Part shown: one piece after another, positions 1-6,937 of the stretch
Layout: each line of letters begins with the position of its first letter
Numbering within the stretch: position 1 is the first letter of the stretch
Source of the DNA: a virus
Length of the DNA: 43,560 nucleotides
IMG/VR virus record: IMGVR_UViG_3300044609_000155
Location: 1 to 43,560 of that record
Reading direction: 5' to 3' (one strand)
The notes under the pieces: generated by a model
The model's database searches: none
What the model was told of the DNA's origin: nothing
Seen by the model: only the letters and a program-made list of their open reading frames with translations
Made by a program: the position numbers and the translations under genes

Positions 1-104
1 GTATCTCCGGCACCTTCAACTACATGCTGGTGTTCCAGGCTGAGCACAACATCCTGATGCACCCCTTCCACATGCTTGGTGTGGCTGGTGTGTTCGGTGG
101 CTCC
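1..104. repeat. Terminal overlap, identical to 43457-43560
   Basis: The first 104 bases equal the last 104 bases exactly, and the psbA reading frame continues through the join. This is the expected signature of a circularised assembly with an untrimmed overlap. It is not a biological terminal repeat by itself, because it cuts through the middle of a gene. The unique genome length is therefore 43,456 bp. Confidence 0.95.
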
Positions 105-536
105 CTGTTCTCCGCCATGCACGGTTCACTGGTTACGTCTTCGCTTGTACGGGAGACTACTGAGGAAGTGTCTCAGAACTATGGGTACAAGTTCGGGCAG
201 GAAGAAGAAACGTACAACATTGTTGCGGCGCATGGCTATTTCGGGCGCCTCATTTTCCAATACGCAAGTTTTAATAATAGCCGCAGTCTCCATTTCTTCC
301 TTGCTGCTTGGCCAGTGGTGGGTATTTGGTTCGCTGCCCTTGGCGTATCTACTATGGCCTTCAACCTGAATGGCTTTAACTTTAACCAATCTCTTCTTGA
401 TAACAATGGCCGGGTGGTTAATACTTGGGCTGATGTACTTAATCGAGCTGGCTTGGGTTTTGAAGTGATGCACGAGCGCAACGCTCACAACTTCCCCCTC
501 GACCTGGCTACACATCAAACTCCTATCATTGGATAA
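1..536 (+). CDS. psbA: Photosystem II D1 protein, C-terminal part (continues from 42931)
   Basis: This is the 3' part of psbA; the 5' part is at 42931-43560 across the circular join. Together they give 1,062 nt, or 353 aa. D1 is the photosystem II reaction-centre core protein that binds the special-pair chlorophylls, QB and the manganese cluster. This part holds the [14 protein letters not shown] helix, the RETTEE stromal region, the [22 protein letters not shown]-pocket segment and the [13 protein letters not shown] end that ligates the Mn cluster. The C-terminal extension after the processing Ala is only 8 residues (THQTPIIG), about half the usual cyanobacterial length. Phage copies replace rapidly turned-over host D1 during infection (established for cyanophages). 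Two small genes and a structured spacer follow, then the capsid gene. Confidence 0.98.
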   Translation, partial: ISGTFNYMLVFQAEHNILMHPFHMLGVAGVFGGSLFSAMHGSLVTSSLVRETTEEVSQNYGYKFGQEEETYNIVAAHGYFGRLIFQYASFNNSRSLHFFLAAWPVVGIWFAALGVSTMAFNLNGFNFNQSLLDNNGRVVNTWADVLNRAGLGFEVMHERNAHNFPLDLATHQTPIIG

Positions 537-538
537 TC

Positions 539-715
539 ATGGCGAAAGCTGCCCCATTTGATCCGAAGGTATCTTCGGTAACTGTTCAGTATGTCACCAA
601 TCTCAAGGCATCTCCTGCCTTTGCTAGTGCATACGGTGAGGCCAATCAAACCCTAACTGAACTGAGCCCTAAGGGTGTCAAGGTTCAAGCTGGAACACTT
701 GCTACGTGGCCGTAA
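539..715 (+). CDS. Small hypothetical protein (58 aa)
   Basis: The ORF starts at an ATG two bases after the psbA stop and encodes 58 aa beginning MAKAAPFDPK and ending TLATWP. It has no membrane segment and I recognise no domain. Its stop overlaps the next start (TAATG), so the two genes are probably translationally coupled. Position and coupling suggest co-transcription with psbA and a role in the head gene block, but function is unknown. Confidence 0.7.
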   Translation: MAKAAPFDPKVSSVTVQYVTNLKASPAFASAYGEANQTLTELSPKGVKVQAGTLATWP

Positions 716-864
716 TGGCTAAGCAGGGATTATACGCAAATATCCATGCTAAACGTCTTCGCATCAAGAATGGATCTAATGAGAAGATGAGAAAGCCTGG
801 ATCAGCTGGTGCCCCTACTGCAGCACAGTTCAAGCGGTCTGCAAAGACTGCCAAGAAGGGTTAG
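715..864 (+). CDS. Small basic conserved phage protein (49 aa)
   Basis: The gene overlaps the preceding stop by one base. The 49-aa product is very basic, starting MAKQGLYANIHAKRLRIKNG and ending in a Lys-rich tail. From memory, very similar short proteins with the MAKQGLYANIHAKR start and a KMRKPGSxGAPT segment occur widely in marine podoviruses near structural genes; their function is not known to me. A virion or DNA-binding role is only inference from charge and position. Confidence 0.8.
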   Translation: MAKQGLYANIHAKRLRIKNGSNEKMRKPGSAGAPTAAQFKRSAKTAKKG

Positions 865-1175
865 GACACCAGGACAACTGTCACCAATAGGCACCATGCT
901 GTCAAGCGTGTGGCAAAATATTAAAGGCTAGGGACCGTGGCTGGGAAAGCCGAGCGCCCCAAGATCCTGCAGACATTGATCTTGCGGGGCACGCCTTGGA
1001 GTCAGGCACCTCAGTGTCGGACCTGACTCCTCTTGACTATTGGCCGGTACGCCGACAACCTTTAGTCATGACAGTCGGAGAGACGACACCAAAACAAACA
1101 AATTGAACACATGTCTATTCATGTGATTCTCTAAGCGCTTAGAGAGAAACGACAAACACTTCTCTCTTTACTATT
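865..1175 (+). other. Structured untranslated region upstream of capsid gene
   Basis: About 310 bases without a gene. Strong stems are visible: 956-966 pairs with 978-990 (GCCCC plus AAGATC arms, with a GC bulge); 998-1006 pairs with 1022-1030 (GGAGTCAGG / CCTGACTCC, perfect); CACATG/CATGTG arms lie at 1108-1125; a perfect 18-base palindrome lies at 1128-1145. It may be a structured 5' leader, RNA-processing site or ncRNA for the capsid transcript. I could not match it to a known RNA family, and no terminator-type U run is present. Confidence 0.5.
1128..1145. promoter_or_regulatory. Perfect 18-bp palindrome before capsid start
   Basis: TCTCTAAGCGCTTAGAGA is its own reverse complement and sits 30 bases upstream of the GTG start of the capsid gene. 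It directly follows a CACATG/CATGTG hairpin. It could be a protein operator, a hairpin that shapes capsid mRNA translation, or an RNase cleavage site, as found before T7 gene 10. Function is inference. Confidence 0.5.
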
Positions 1176-1529
1176 GTGGCTAACACTTCTGTTACTTCTG
1201 TAGGTCGCGTAAATAATACGAGCGCGACCCCTCTTGCTCTTGGTACTGCTTATGATACCAAGTATGCAACTTATCTGAAACTGTTCTCTGGCGAGATGTT
1301 CAAGGCGTATGAAAGCGCCACTATCGCCAAGGGCACTGTGCAGAGCCGTACCCTGAAAAATGGAAAGGCTATGCAGTTCATTTTCACGGGCCGCATGGAG
1401 GCGGCGTACCATGAGCCTGGTACCCCGATTCTGGGCTCTGGGGATCCCCCGGTGGCTGAGAAGACCATCATCTGCGACGACCTGCTGATCTCCAGCGCTT
1501 TCGTCTACAGCCTTGATGAGACACTGGCT
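1176..1529 (+). CDS. Major capsid protein, exon 1
   Basis: First exon (118 codons) of the T7 gp10-type HK97-fold major capsid protein that forms the icosahedral head. GTG at 1176 is the only usual start, because an in-frame TAG lies upstream at 1140 with no ATG between. The sequence runs MANTSVTSVGRV ... KLFSGEMFKAYE ... TLKNGKAMQFIFTGRMEAAYH ... DDLLISSAFVYSLDETLA, matching the gp10 N-terminal half. The in-frame TGA at 1530 is not a true stop but the first bases of a group I intron. Removing 1530-1734 joins DETLA to HYSLRSEIAAKIG in phase 0, giving a 339-aa protein, close to family size. No strong Shine-Dalgarno is seen. Confidence 0.93.
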
Positions 1530-1734
1530 TGAGTATTGGGTCAGTATAAATTGGAAGAATTGCTGGAACCCTAAGTCCGAACGGATATGGCAATCAGCAG
1601 CCGAGCCTCTTACGCTTAAGAGGAAGGTTCAGAGACTAGGTGGTTTGGGAAGCGTCCCATGTAATACACCATAAGAATCCAACACCAAATGGTGAAGATA
1701 TAGTCCGAACCTAGCCGAAAGGTTAGTATATTTG
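1530..1734 (+). ncRNA. Group I self-splicing intron in the capsid gene
   Basis: A 205-nt intron with the group I core. P1: exon CTGGCT (1524-1529) pairs with 1539-1544 and leaves the U.G wobble at the 5' splice site. P3: TTGGA 1551-1555 with TCCAA 1678-1682. P4: TGCTGG 1561-1566 with TCAGCA 1594-1599. P6: GAGCC 1603-1607 with GGTTC 1626-1630, with an apical P6a. P7: GACTA 1634-1638 with TAGTC 1701-1705. P8: CACC/GGTG hairpin 1683-1694. P9: AACCT 1708-1712 with AGGTT 1720-1724. It ends in G1734 (omega G). Extra stems between P7 and P3' (GGGA/TCCC) resemble P7.1/P7.2 of subgroup IA. There is no ORF inside, so any mobility would need an endonuclease encoded elsewhere. Confidence 0.93.
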
Positions 1735-2400
1735 CATTACTCGCTCCGTTCGGAGATCGCTGCAAAGATCGGCCACGCTCTGGCCGAAGCTTATGACAAG
1801 AAGATCTTCCGCACCATTGCTAAGGCTGCTCGTGAAGCACACCCCATCACTGCTGCCCCTGGCCCTGAGCCCGGTGGTTCGGTAATCCAACTTGGTGTCA
1901 ACAAAGAGTATGACGCACAAGCCCTGGTGGACGCCTTCTTTGAGGCTGCTTCCATCATGGATGAAAAGAACCTGCCCAAGCAGGGTCGCACCGCTGTGCT
2001 GTCTCCTCGTCAGTACTACGCTCTGATCAGTCAAGTTGATACCAACATCCTGTACCGCGAATTTGGTAATAACCAAGGTTCTATGAACTCTGGTGATGGT
2101 CTCTATGAGATCGCTGGTATCAGCATCAAGCGTTCTAACAACCTGCCCTTCCTGGCTGGCAACATTGCCGCTGTGAACGGTGAGAACAATAACTACGCTG
2201 GTGATTTCAGCACCCACTGTGGTCTGATCTACCAGAAGGATGCCGCTGGTGTGGTTGAGGCCATTGGTCCTCAAGTACAAACCACTGGCTCCGACGTGCG
2301 CACCATGTACCAAGGCGACATCATTGTGGGTCGTCTGGCCATGGGCTGTGGCACTCTGAATCCCGCTGCTGCTATTGAACTGCAGTCTGCTCGTTCCTGA
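1735..2400 (+). CDS. Major capsid protein, exon 2
   Basis: Second exon (221 residues) of the gp10-type major capsid protein, beginning HYSLRSEIAAKIGHALAEAYDKK, which continues the helix region after DETLA. It includes QGRTAVLSPRQYYALISQVD and the C-terminal VGRLAMGCGTLNPAAAIEL typical of podoviral capsid proteins. A separate start here (TTG 1732) is unlikely, because the exon 1 homology would be lost and the intron between has a full ribozyme core. A Shine-Dalgarno (AAAGGAGA) after the stop serves the next gene. Confidence 0.93.
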   Translation, partial: HYSLRSEIAAKIGHALAEAYDKKIFRTIAKAAREAHPITAAPGPEPGGSVIQLGVNKEYDAQALVDAFFEAASIMDEKNLPKQGRTAVLSPRQYYALISQVDTNILYREFGNNQGSMNSGDGLYEIAGISIKRSNNLPFLAGNIAAVNGENNNYAGDFSTHCGLIYQKDAAGVVEAIGPQVQTTGSDVRTMYQGDIIVGRLAMGCGTLNPAAAIELQSARS

Positions 2401-2415
2401 TAAAGGAGAGATCAG

Positions 2416-2745
2416 ATGGGATTCGCACCTGTTGACGGTGTGGGCGTGACTATTAGTTCTACTGCCTATTTCCGTCCTCCTATTGAGCCTGGTCGCGAAG
2501 GTGGCACTGTGGTAAGCGTTGTACGTCTTACCGCTGGTACTGGTCAAACGGCTGGTACTAAAGCCACCACTGATGACAACATCAATGGCGCTGGCTGCAC
2601 TCTCACTACTACTGTGACGAGTGGAGCTGTTACTGGCCAAACTGTTGCCGCTGGTGGTGATGGCTATCGCATTGGTGATGTGCTGACTGTTGCTGGCACT
2701 ACTGATGCGACCTTCCGCGTCACTTCTGTTTCTTATACCAACTGA
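2416..2745 (+). CDS. Putative head-associated structural protein
   Basis: The 109-aa product starts 15 bases after the capsid stop, behind AAAGGAGA. It is rich in Thr, Gly and Val, with alternating beta-like stretches and a segment AAGGDGYRIGDVLTVAG. This GYxxGDxLTV pattern is common in phage virion proteins. Position directly after the major capsid gene and before the terminator suggests high expression and a head decoration or similar role; this is inference and I do not recognise a named family. Confidence 0.75.
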   Translation: MGFAPVDGVGVTISSTAYFRPPIEPGREGGTVVSVVRLTAGTGQTAGTKATTDDNINGAGCTLTTTVTSGAVTGQTVAAGGDGYRIGDVLTVAGTTDATFRVTSVSYTN

Positions 2746-2756
2746 GGTAATATCCA

Positions 2757-2939
2757 ATGGCCGCTTCTGTAGCTGCTGGTGGCAATGGCGTCTGCTCTAC
2801 TGATGCAGAACGTATTTCTGTCGCCAAGACTCAGCGTCGCTTCGGCGGTGCTGCTATTCCCGACTCCGCTGTGAAGTCGGTTACCAAGGGTCTGCGTACT
2901 GCATATCCTGGCGTTGAGTGCAACATCACTAACGTCTGA
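2757..2939 (+). CDS. Small hypothetical protein (60 aa)
   Basis: ATG at 2757 follows a GAGGTAA Shine-Dalgarno-like stretch. The product begins MAASVAAGGNGVCSTDAERI and has two Cys residues near the ends and no membrane segment. It is the last gene before the capsid-operon terminator and is probably co-transcribed with capsid. Function unknown. Confidence 0.65.
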   Translation: MAASVAAGGNGVCSTDAERISVAKTQRRFGGAAIPDSAVKSVTKGLRTAYPGVECNITNV

Positions 2940-2945
2940 TTTATT

Positions 2946-2972
2946 GGGGGTCCCTAGCGGCCCCCTTTTTTT
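2946..2972 (+). terminator. Rho-independent terminator after capsid genes
   Basis: Stem GGGGGTC (2946-2952) with GGCCCCC (2959-2965) around loop CCTAGC, followed by seven Ts. It sits just after the capsid block and before the tail tube genes, the same place as T7 T-phi after gene 10, so it should boost capsid over tail transcripts. Confidence 0.9.
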
Positions 2973-2999
2973 ATTTCCCTTGCTAACAACATTATTGTT

Positions 3000-3611
3000 A
3001 TGCCGTTCCCTACCACTAACGCTCAGACTGAGCTTCAAGCTGTTAATGAAATTCTGGCGTCAGTTGGTCAGGCGCCTGTAACCACTCTCGAACAAACCAA
3101 CCCGGACGTTGCGATTGCATACGACACACTGTTACAGGTGTCACGGGAAGTGCAGGCAGAGGGATGGACATTCAACATCGAATATGATTATCCGTTCATC
3201 CCAGATAATAACAAGGAAATCCTGATACCCAATAACGTACTGCAACTTGACTTAAGTCCAGACTATCGAGACAGGGATGCTGTACGTCGTAATGGAAAGC
3301 TTTACGACCGAACTGGACACACCTATCAATGGGATGATTCAGAAGTAAAGTGCGATGTAGTTTGGCTATTTGACTGGGTTGATCTGCCGATCCCTATTCG
3401 TGACTATATTGTTTCAAGGGCAGCTGTAATTGTTTCGAGCCGAATTGTTGGCGACAGCGGTCAATATCAAATGCTTCAGCAACGTGAGGTTTACACACGG
3501 GCTATGGCGTTGGAGTTTGAATGTAACCAAGGAGACTTTACATTCTTTGGTCATCCCCGTGGAGCCAACTTTTACAACAGCTATGAACCATACAAAGCAC
3601 TGTATCGCTAA
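3000..3611 (+). CDS. Tail tubular protein A (gp11-like)
   Basis: The 203-aa product has the gp11 start (TELQAVNEILASVGQAPVTTL), the middle motif QAEGWTFNIEYDYPF and a C-terminal region similar in size to T7 gp11 (196 aa). It forms the adaptor ring between portal and nozzle of the short tail. Its stop overlaps the gp12-like start (TAATGG). Head-tail order capsid, gp11, gp12 agrees with the T7 plan. Confidence 0.92.
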   Translation: MPFPTTNAQTELQAVNEILASVGQAPVTTLEQTNPDVAIAYDTLLQVSREVQAEGWTFNIEYDYPFIPDNNKEILIPNNVLQLDLSPDYRDRDAVRRNGKLYDRTGHTYQWDDSEVKCDVVWLFDWVDLPIPIRDYIVSRAAVIVSSRIVGDSGQYQMLQQREVYTRAMALEFECNQGDFTFFGHPRGANFYNSYEPYKALYR

Positions 3612-6049
3612 TGGCAAGTATTACACAAAGGGTACCTAACTTTCTAGGTGGTGTATCCAGACAACCTGATGACAAGAAGTTTCCAGGGCAATTGCGTGAA
3701 TGCCTGAATGCATATCCAGACCCAACTCTTGGTTTGCTGAAAAGGCCAGGAATGAAGCACGTGGCAACAATTGCTTCAAGTCCAACAAGCTACAGCAATG
3801 CCAAGTGGTTTTATATTAACCGTGATAACACCAATGAGATTTACATTGGCTGCATAAACGGGGCTGGAATACAAATCTGGAATGCCACAACTGGTGCTGC
3901 CTGCACTGTTAGCTATGAGAATAGCGCAACTAGCTACCTAACTGGTGGTAAGAATAACTACGACATTCTGACTGTACAGGACACAACGCTGGTCGTCAAC
4001 AACACAGTTACGATAACCACGAAAGCCGCTTCTAGTTACACAGCAAATAAAACGGCTACAATTCGTGTCTACAATGCTGGATACGGTTCAGAATATAAGG
4101 TAACGATTAACGGAAACACTAGGTCGTTTACCACTAAGAATACAGAGGATCCTGCACTAAGCAACACAACAACAACAAAGGTGTTGAATATCGGGGAGAT
4201 CATTGATCGCCTTGATACTGAGATTGCAGCGATGAGCATCTCTGGTCTGACAAGAACCAAGCTCAAAGGATCACTAGAGCTGAGCTGTACATCTGCATTC
4301 ACGATCAGCGTCACTGGTGGTATCAGTGGTGAAGACATTAAAGCATTTCAAGAAAGCGTAAACAACATCTCAGAGCTTCCTAGCGAAGCCATGCATGGGA
4401 GAGTTGTCACAGTAACAAACACAGTTGGAAAGGAAGACACCTACTACGCTAAGTTTATTGCTGAGAATGGTGTCTCAGGTAAGGGGTACTGGGAAGAAAC
4501 AATCAAGCCTGGTATATCAGAAGGCTTGACAGAGAGCACAATGCCTCATGAACTGCTGAACCTGAGTACTAATACATTTCTGTTTCGACCACTGATTAAA
4601 GACGTTAGCAACAGTGCTAGGTCCTTCTGGGAACCACGTCTAGTTGGTGATGATGATACCAATGAGCATCCAAGCTTTGTTGGAAAGAAGATCCAGAAAG
4701 CATTCTTTCATAACAACCGTCTTGGTTTCTTAACCGAAGACAATGTGTCAATGAGTCAGACAGGTGAGTACTTCAACTTCTACCACGTCAGTGCCTTAAC
4801 ACAGGTTGCTTCTGATCCGGTAGACATTAGCTGCTCAAGTCTGAGGCCAACAGTTCTTCATTCAGTGATTCCTGCAGCTCAGGGCTTAGTTCTGTTTGCA
4901 CCAACACAGCAATACATGTTGTATGCGGATAACGGGATCCTTACGCCACAAACAACGGTTATCAGGACTATTGCAAACTATGAGTGTGATAGCACGATCA
5001 AGCCTGTTGATGTTGGTACTAATATGGTATTTGCATCCAGAACTCCTGGCTATACACGTGTCTTTGGGATGGTCACTAGGGGTCAACTGGAGAATCCTGA
5101 AGTAGATGAGATTGGTCGTATTGTTGCTGAATGGATTCCAGATAATATCGACAATCTAATTGCAAGCCCCCAGAACAGCTTCATTGCGATGTCTGGTAGA
5201 ACATCAAAATATGTCTATTTCTACAGGACATACGGAACAGGTGAGCAGGCAACAATGCAAGCCTGGTTTAACTGGAAACTTCCAGGTGATGTTCAGTACT
5301 GCATCGCAGATAACGATAACTTCTGGGCAATCACATACCAAGCTGGTCAGTACACACTACTGAAGACGAGCCTGAACCAAACACCAGATCAGCAAATCCT
5401 AGTAACTGATCAAGGTAAGACTGTACAGATTTGCATGGATATGTACAAGCTGGCTGCATCAGTTACATACGATGCAAACAGTGAGACTTCCAAATGCTAT
5501 CTCCCGTATGCAGATGTAACAGCACTCGAACCTGTAATCATCATTGCAGGTGCCGTGCAAAACAATTCGATCTACGAATCTGGATTTACAGTTACACCGA
5601 CACGTGGCACTGATGGTACAGGACCATACTTTGCTGTATCAGGTAAGAATCTAACAAGTCAAGCATCACAAGTCTATGTAGGTTACAAGTATAACTTCGA
5701 CGTTGAGTTACCTGATATGTATTACATGTTGGGTGAAGGAAAGTCGGATTATACAGCTACATTAACTATAGCCCGCATGAAGTTTTCCGTTGCACTTTCA
5801 AGCAACCTTGGATTTAAATTAAAGGCAAGGGGTGCTGCAGAATGGTATGACGTGCAGTCAGTGCAGAATGCTGATTACTATCTTGGTGATGATGTGCCGT
5901 TAGAAGAACAGTCTGTCTTCACATTACCTATCCATCAACGCAACAACAACTTTAGCTTAAGAGTCTTTAGTGACTCACCATTCCCTGTCGCTCTTACTTC
6001 GATGATGTGGGAAGGTAATTACTCGCCACGATATTATAGGAGGACTTAA
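3611..6049 (+). CDS. Tail tubular protein B (gp12-like, nozzle)
   Basis: The 812-aa product opens MASITQRVPNFLGGVSRQPD, the characteristic gp12 start, followed by LRECLNAYPDPTLGLLKRPG. The segment KAFFHNNRLGFLTEDNVSMSQTGEYFNFY is also typical of the family. It builds the distal tail nozzle through which DNA passes. Length matches T7 gp12 (794 aa). It is coupled to the gp11 gene by a one-base overlap and followed three bases later by the gp14-type gene. Confidence 0.95.
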   Translation: MASITQRVPNFLGGVSRQPDDKKFPGQLRECLNAYPDPTLGLLKRPGMKHVATIASSPTSYSNAKWFYINRDNTNEIYIGCINGAGIQIWNATTGAACTVSYENSATSYLTGGKNNYDILTVQDTTLVVNNTVTITTKAASSYTANKTATIRVYNAGYGSEYKVTINGNTRSFTTKNTEDPALSNTTTTKVLNIGEIIDRLDTEIAAMSISGLTRTKLKGSLELSCTSAFTISVTGGISGEDIKAFQESVNNISELPSEAMHGRVVTVTNTVGKEDTYYAKFIAENGVSGKGYWEETIKPGISEGLTESTMPHELLNLSTNTFLFRPLIKDVSNSARSFWEPRLVGDDDTNEHPSFVGKKIQKAFFHNNRLGFLTEDNVSMSQTGEYFNFYHVSALTQVASDPVDISCSSLRPTVLHSVIPAAQGLVLFAPTQQYMLYADNGILTPQTTVIRTIANYECDSTIKPVDVGTNMVFASRTPGYTRVFGMVTRGQLENPEVDEIGRIVAEWIPDNIDNLIASPQNSFIAMSGRTSKYVYFYRTYGTGEQATMQAWFNWKLPGDVQYCIADNDNFWAITYQAGQYTLLKTSLNQTPDQQILVTDQGKTVQICMDMYKLAASVTYDANSETSKCYLPYADVTALEPVIIIAGAVQNNSIYESGFTVTPTRGTDGTGPYFAVSGKNLTSQASQVYVGYKYNFDVELPDMYYMLGEGKSDYTATLTIARMKFSVALSSNLGFKLKARGAAEWYDVQSVQNADYYLGDDVPLEEQSVFTLPIHQRNNNFSLRVFSDSPFPVALTSMMWEGNYSPRYYRRT

Positions 6050-6052
6050 TAG

Positions 6053-6931
6053 ATGGTAGCAGCAATTATTGGTGGTGTTCTTACTGCAGGTAGTATTGGC
6101 CTTAATCTAGCTGGTGGTGCTGCAAAAGATCGAGCAGCACAGGAGGCAGTAAATCGACAATACAAGTCTGACATAAGGAATTATCGCTTCCAGAATCAGG
6201 AGATGCGTCGTCGTTATAGATACGACAAAGAAGCTCTTGGTATTCTGAAGGAAAATAATGAGACAGAGCTTTCATACAAAGAGCAGACAGCGAAAAGGGA
6301 GTACGGTTATCAGCTTGCTATCCAGGCATACGAACAGCGTAATGCTGAACGTCAGTGGCAGCAATCTGAAAAGATCTACAAACAACAGCTATCGTTCAAT
6401 AATATCGCTGCTGCTCGTGCGTATGAATCAGAACGTCGCAAGCTAGAAGAAATCAAGATTGGACAGGCATTCCAAGCACAAGACATGCTTGTAGAAAGCT
6501 TGCAGGATCAAGGTAAGGCAGCTCTGATGCAGTCTGGTAGATCCGCAGGTAAGGGTGCACAGGTAAGTCTTGCTTCATATGGAAGGAACATTGCAATCTT
6601 GGAAGAGAGCTTGAAGAGTGCTCAAAAGCAGCACATCTCAACTCTTCAGAAGATTGACTTGGAGAAGCTTGGAAGTGATCTGGCAGCAGAAGCAGCAAGG
6701 ATGATCAAACCAGAACGTCTACCTGAAATTCCTCCTCCGCTTGCATTACCACGTCCAACATATCAAAAGGTATACAAGCCCAAGAAGCCGCCGAAGCCAA
6801 TCAAAGGTGCTGCAGCTTCTGGGGGTTTCTCTGGTGCATTGGCAGATAGTGTTGCAACACTTGGTTCGTTGAATTGGGGAGCAGCATTCCCCACAGGTGG
6901 TGGATTTGAATTTGGCAAATTATTTGGCTAA
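6053..6931 (+). CDS. Internal virion protein (gp14-like)
   Basis: The 292-aa product has an N-terminal hydrophobic segment (IIGGVLTAGSIGLNLAGGAA) followed by a long Gln/Arg/Glu-rich, likely helical coiled-coil region (about residues 25-210) and a Pro/Lys-rich C-terminus ending in Gly-rich sequence. This layout and position between gp12 and the large internal proteins fit T7 gp14, which is ejected to form the outer-membrane pore. Sequence identity to T7 is not evident, so the call rests on layout and order. Confidence 0.8.
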   Translation: MVAAIIGGVLTAGSIGLNLAGGAAKDRAAQEAVNRQYKSDIRNYRFQNQEMRRRYRYDKEALGILKENNETELSYKEQTAKREYGYQLAIQAYEQRNAERQWQQSEKIYKQQLSFNNIAAARAYESERRKLEEIKIGQAFQAQDMLVESLQDQGKAALMQSGRSAGKGAQVSLASYGRNIAILEESLKSAQKQHISTLQKIDLEKLGSDLAAEAARMIKPERLPEIPPPLALPRPTYQKVYKPKKPPKPIKGAAASGGFSGALADSVATLGSLNWGAAFPTGGGFEFGKLFG

Positions 6932-6937
6932 TCTTTA

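Noticed and set aside
1-104. Direct terminal repeats of the phage genome
   Set aside because: The 104-base end repeat lies inside psbA and is best explained as assembly overlap, not the packaging terminal repeat.
1723-2757. Long minus-strand ORF (344 codons) opposite the capsid gene
   Set aside because: It is the antisense shadow of capsid exon 2 and the next gene; its composition (Ser/Thr/His-rich) is typical of an antisense frame and no domain is visible.
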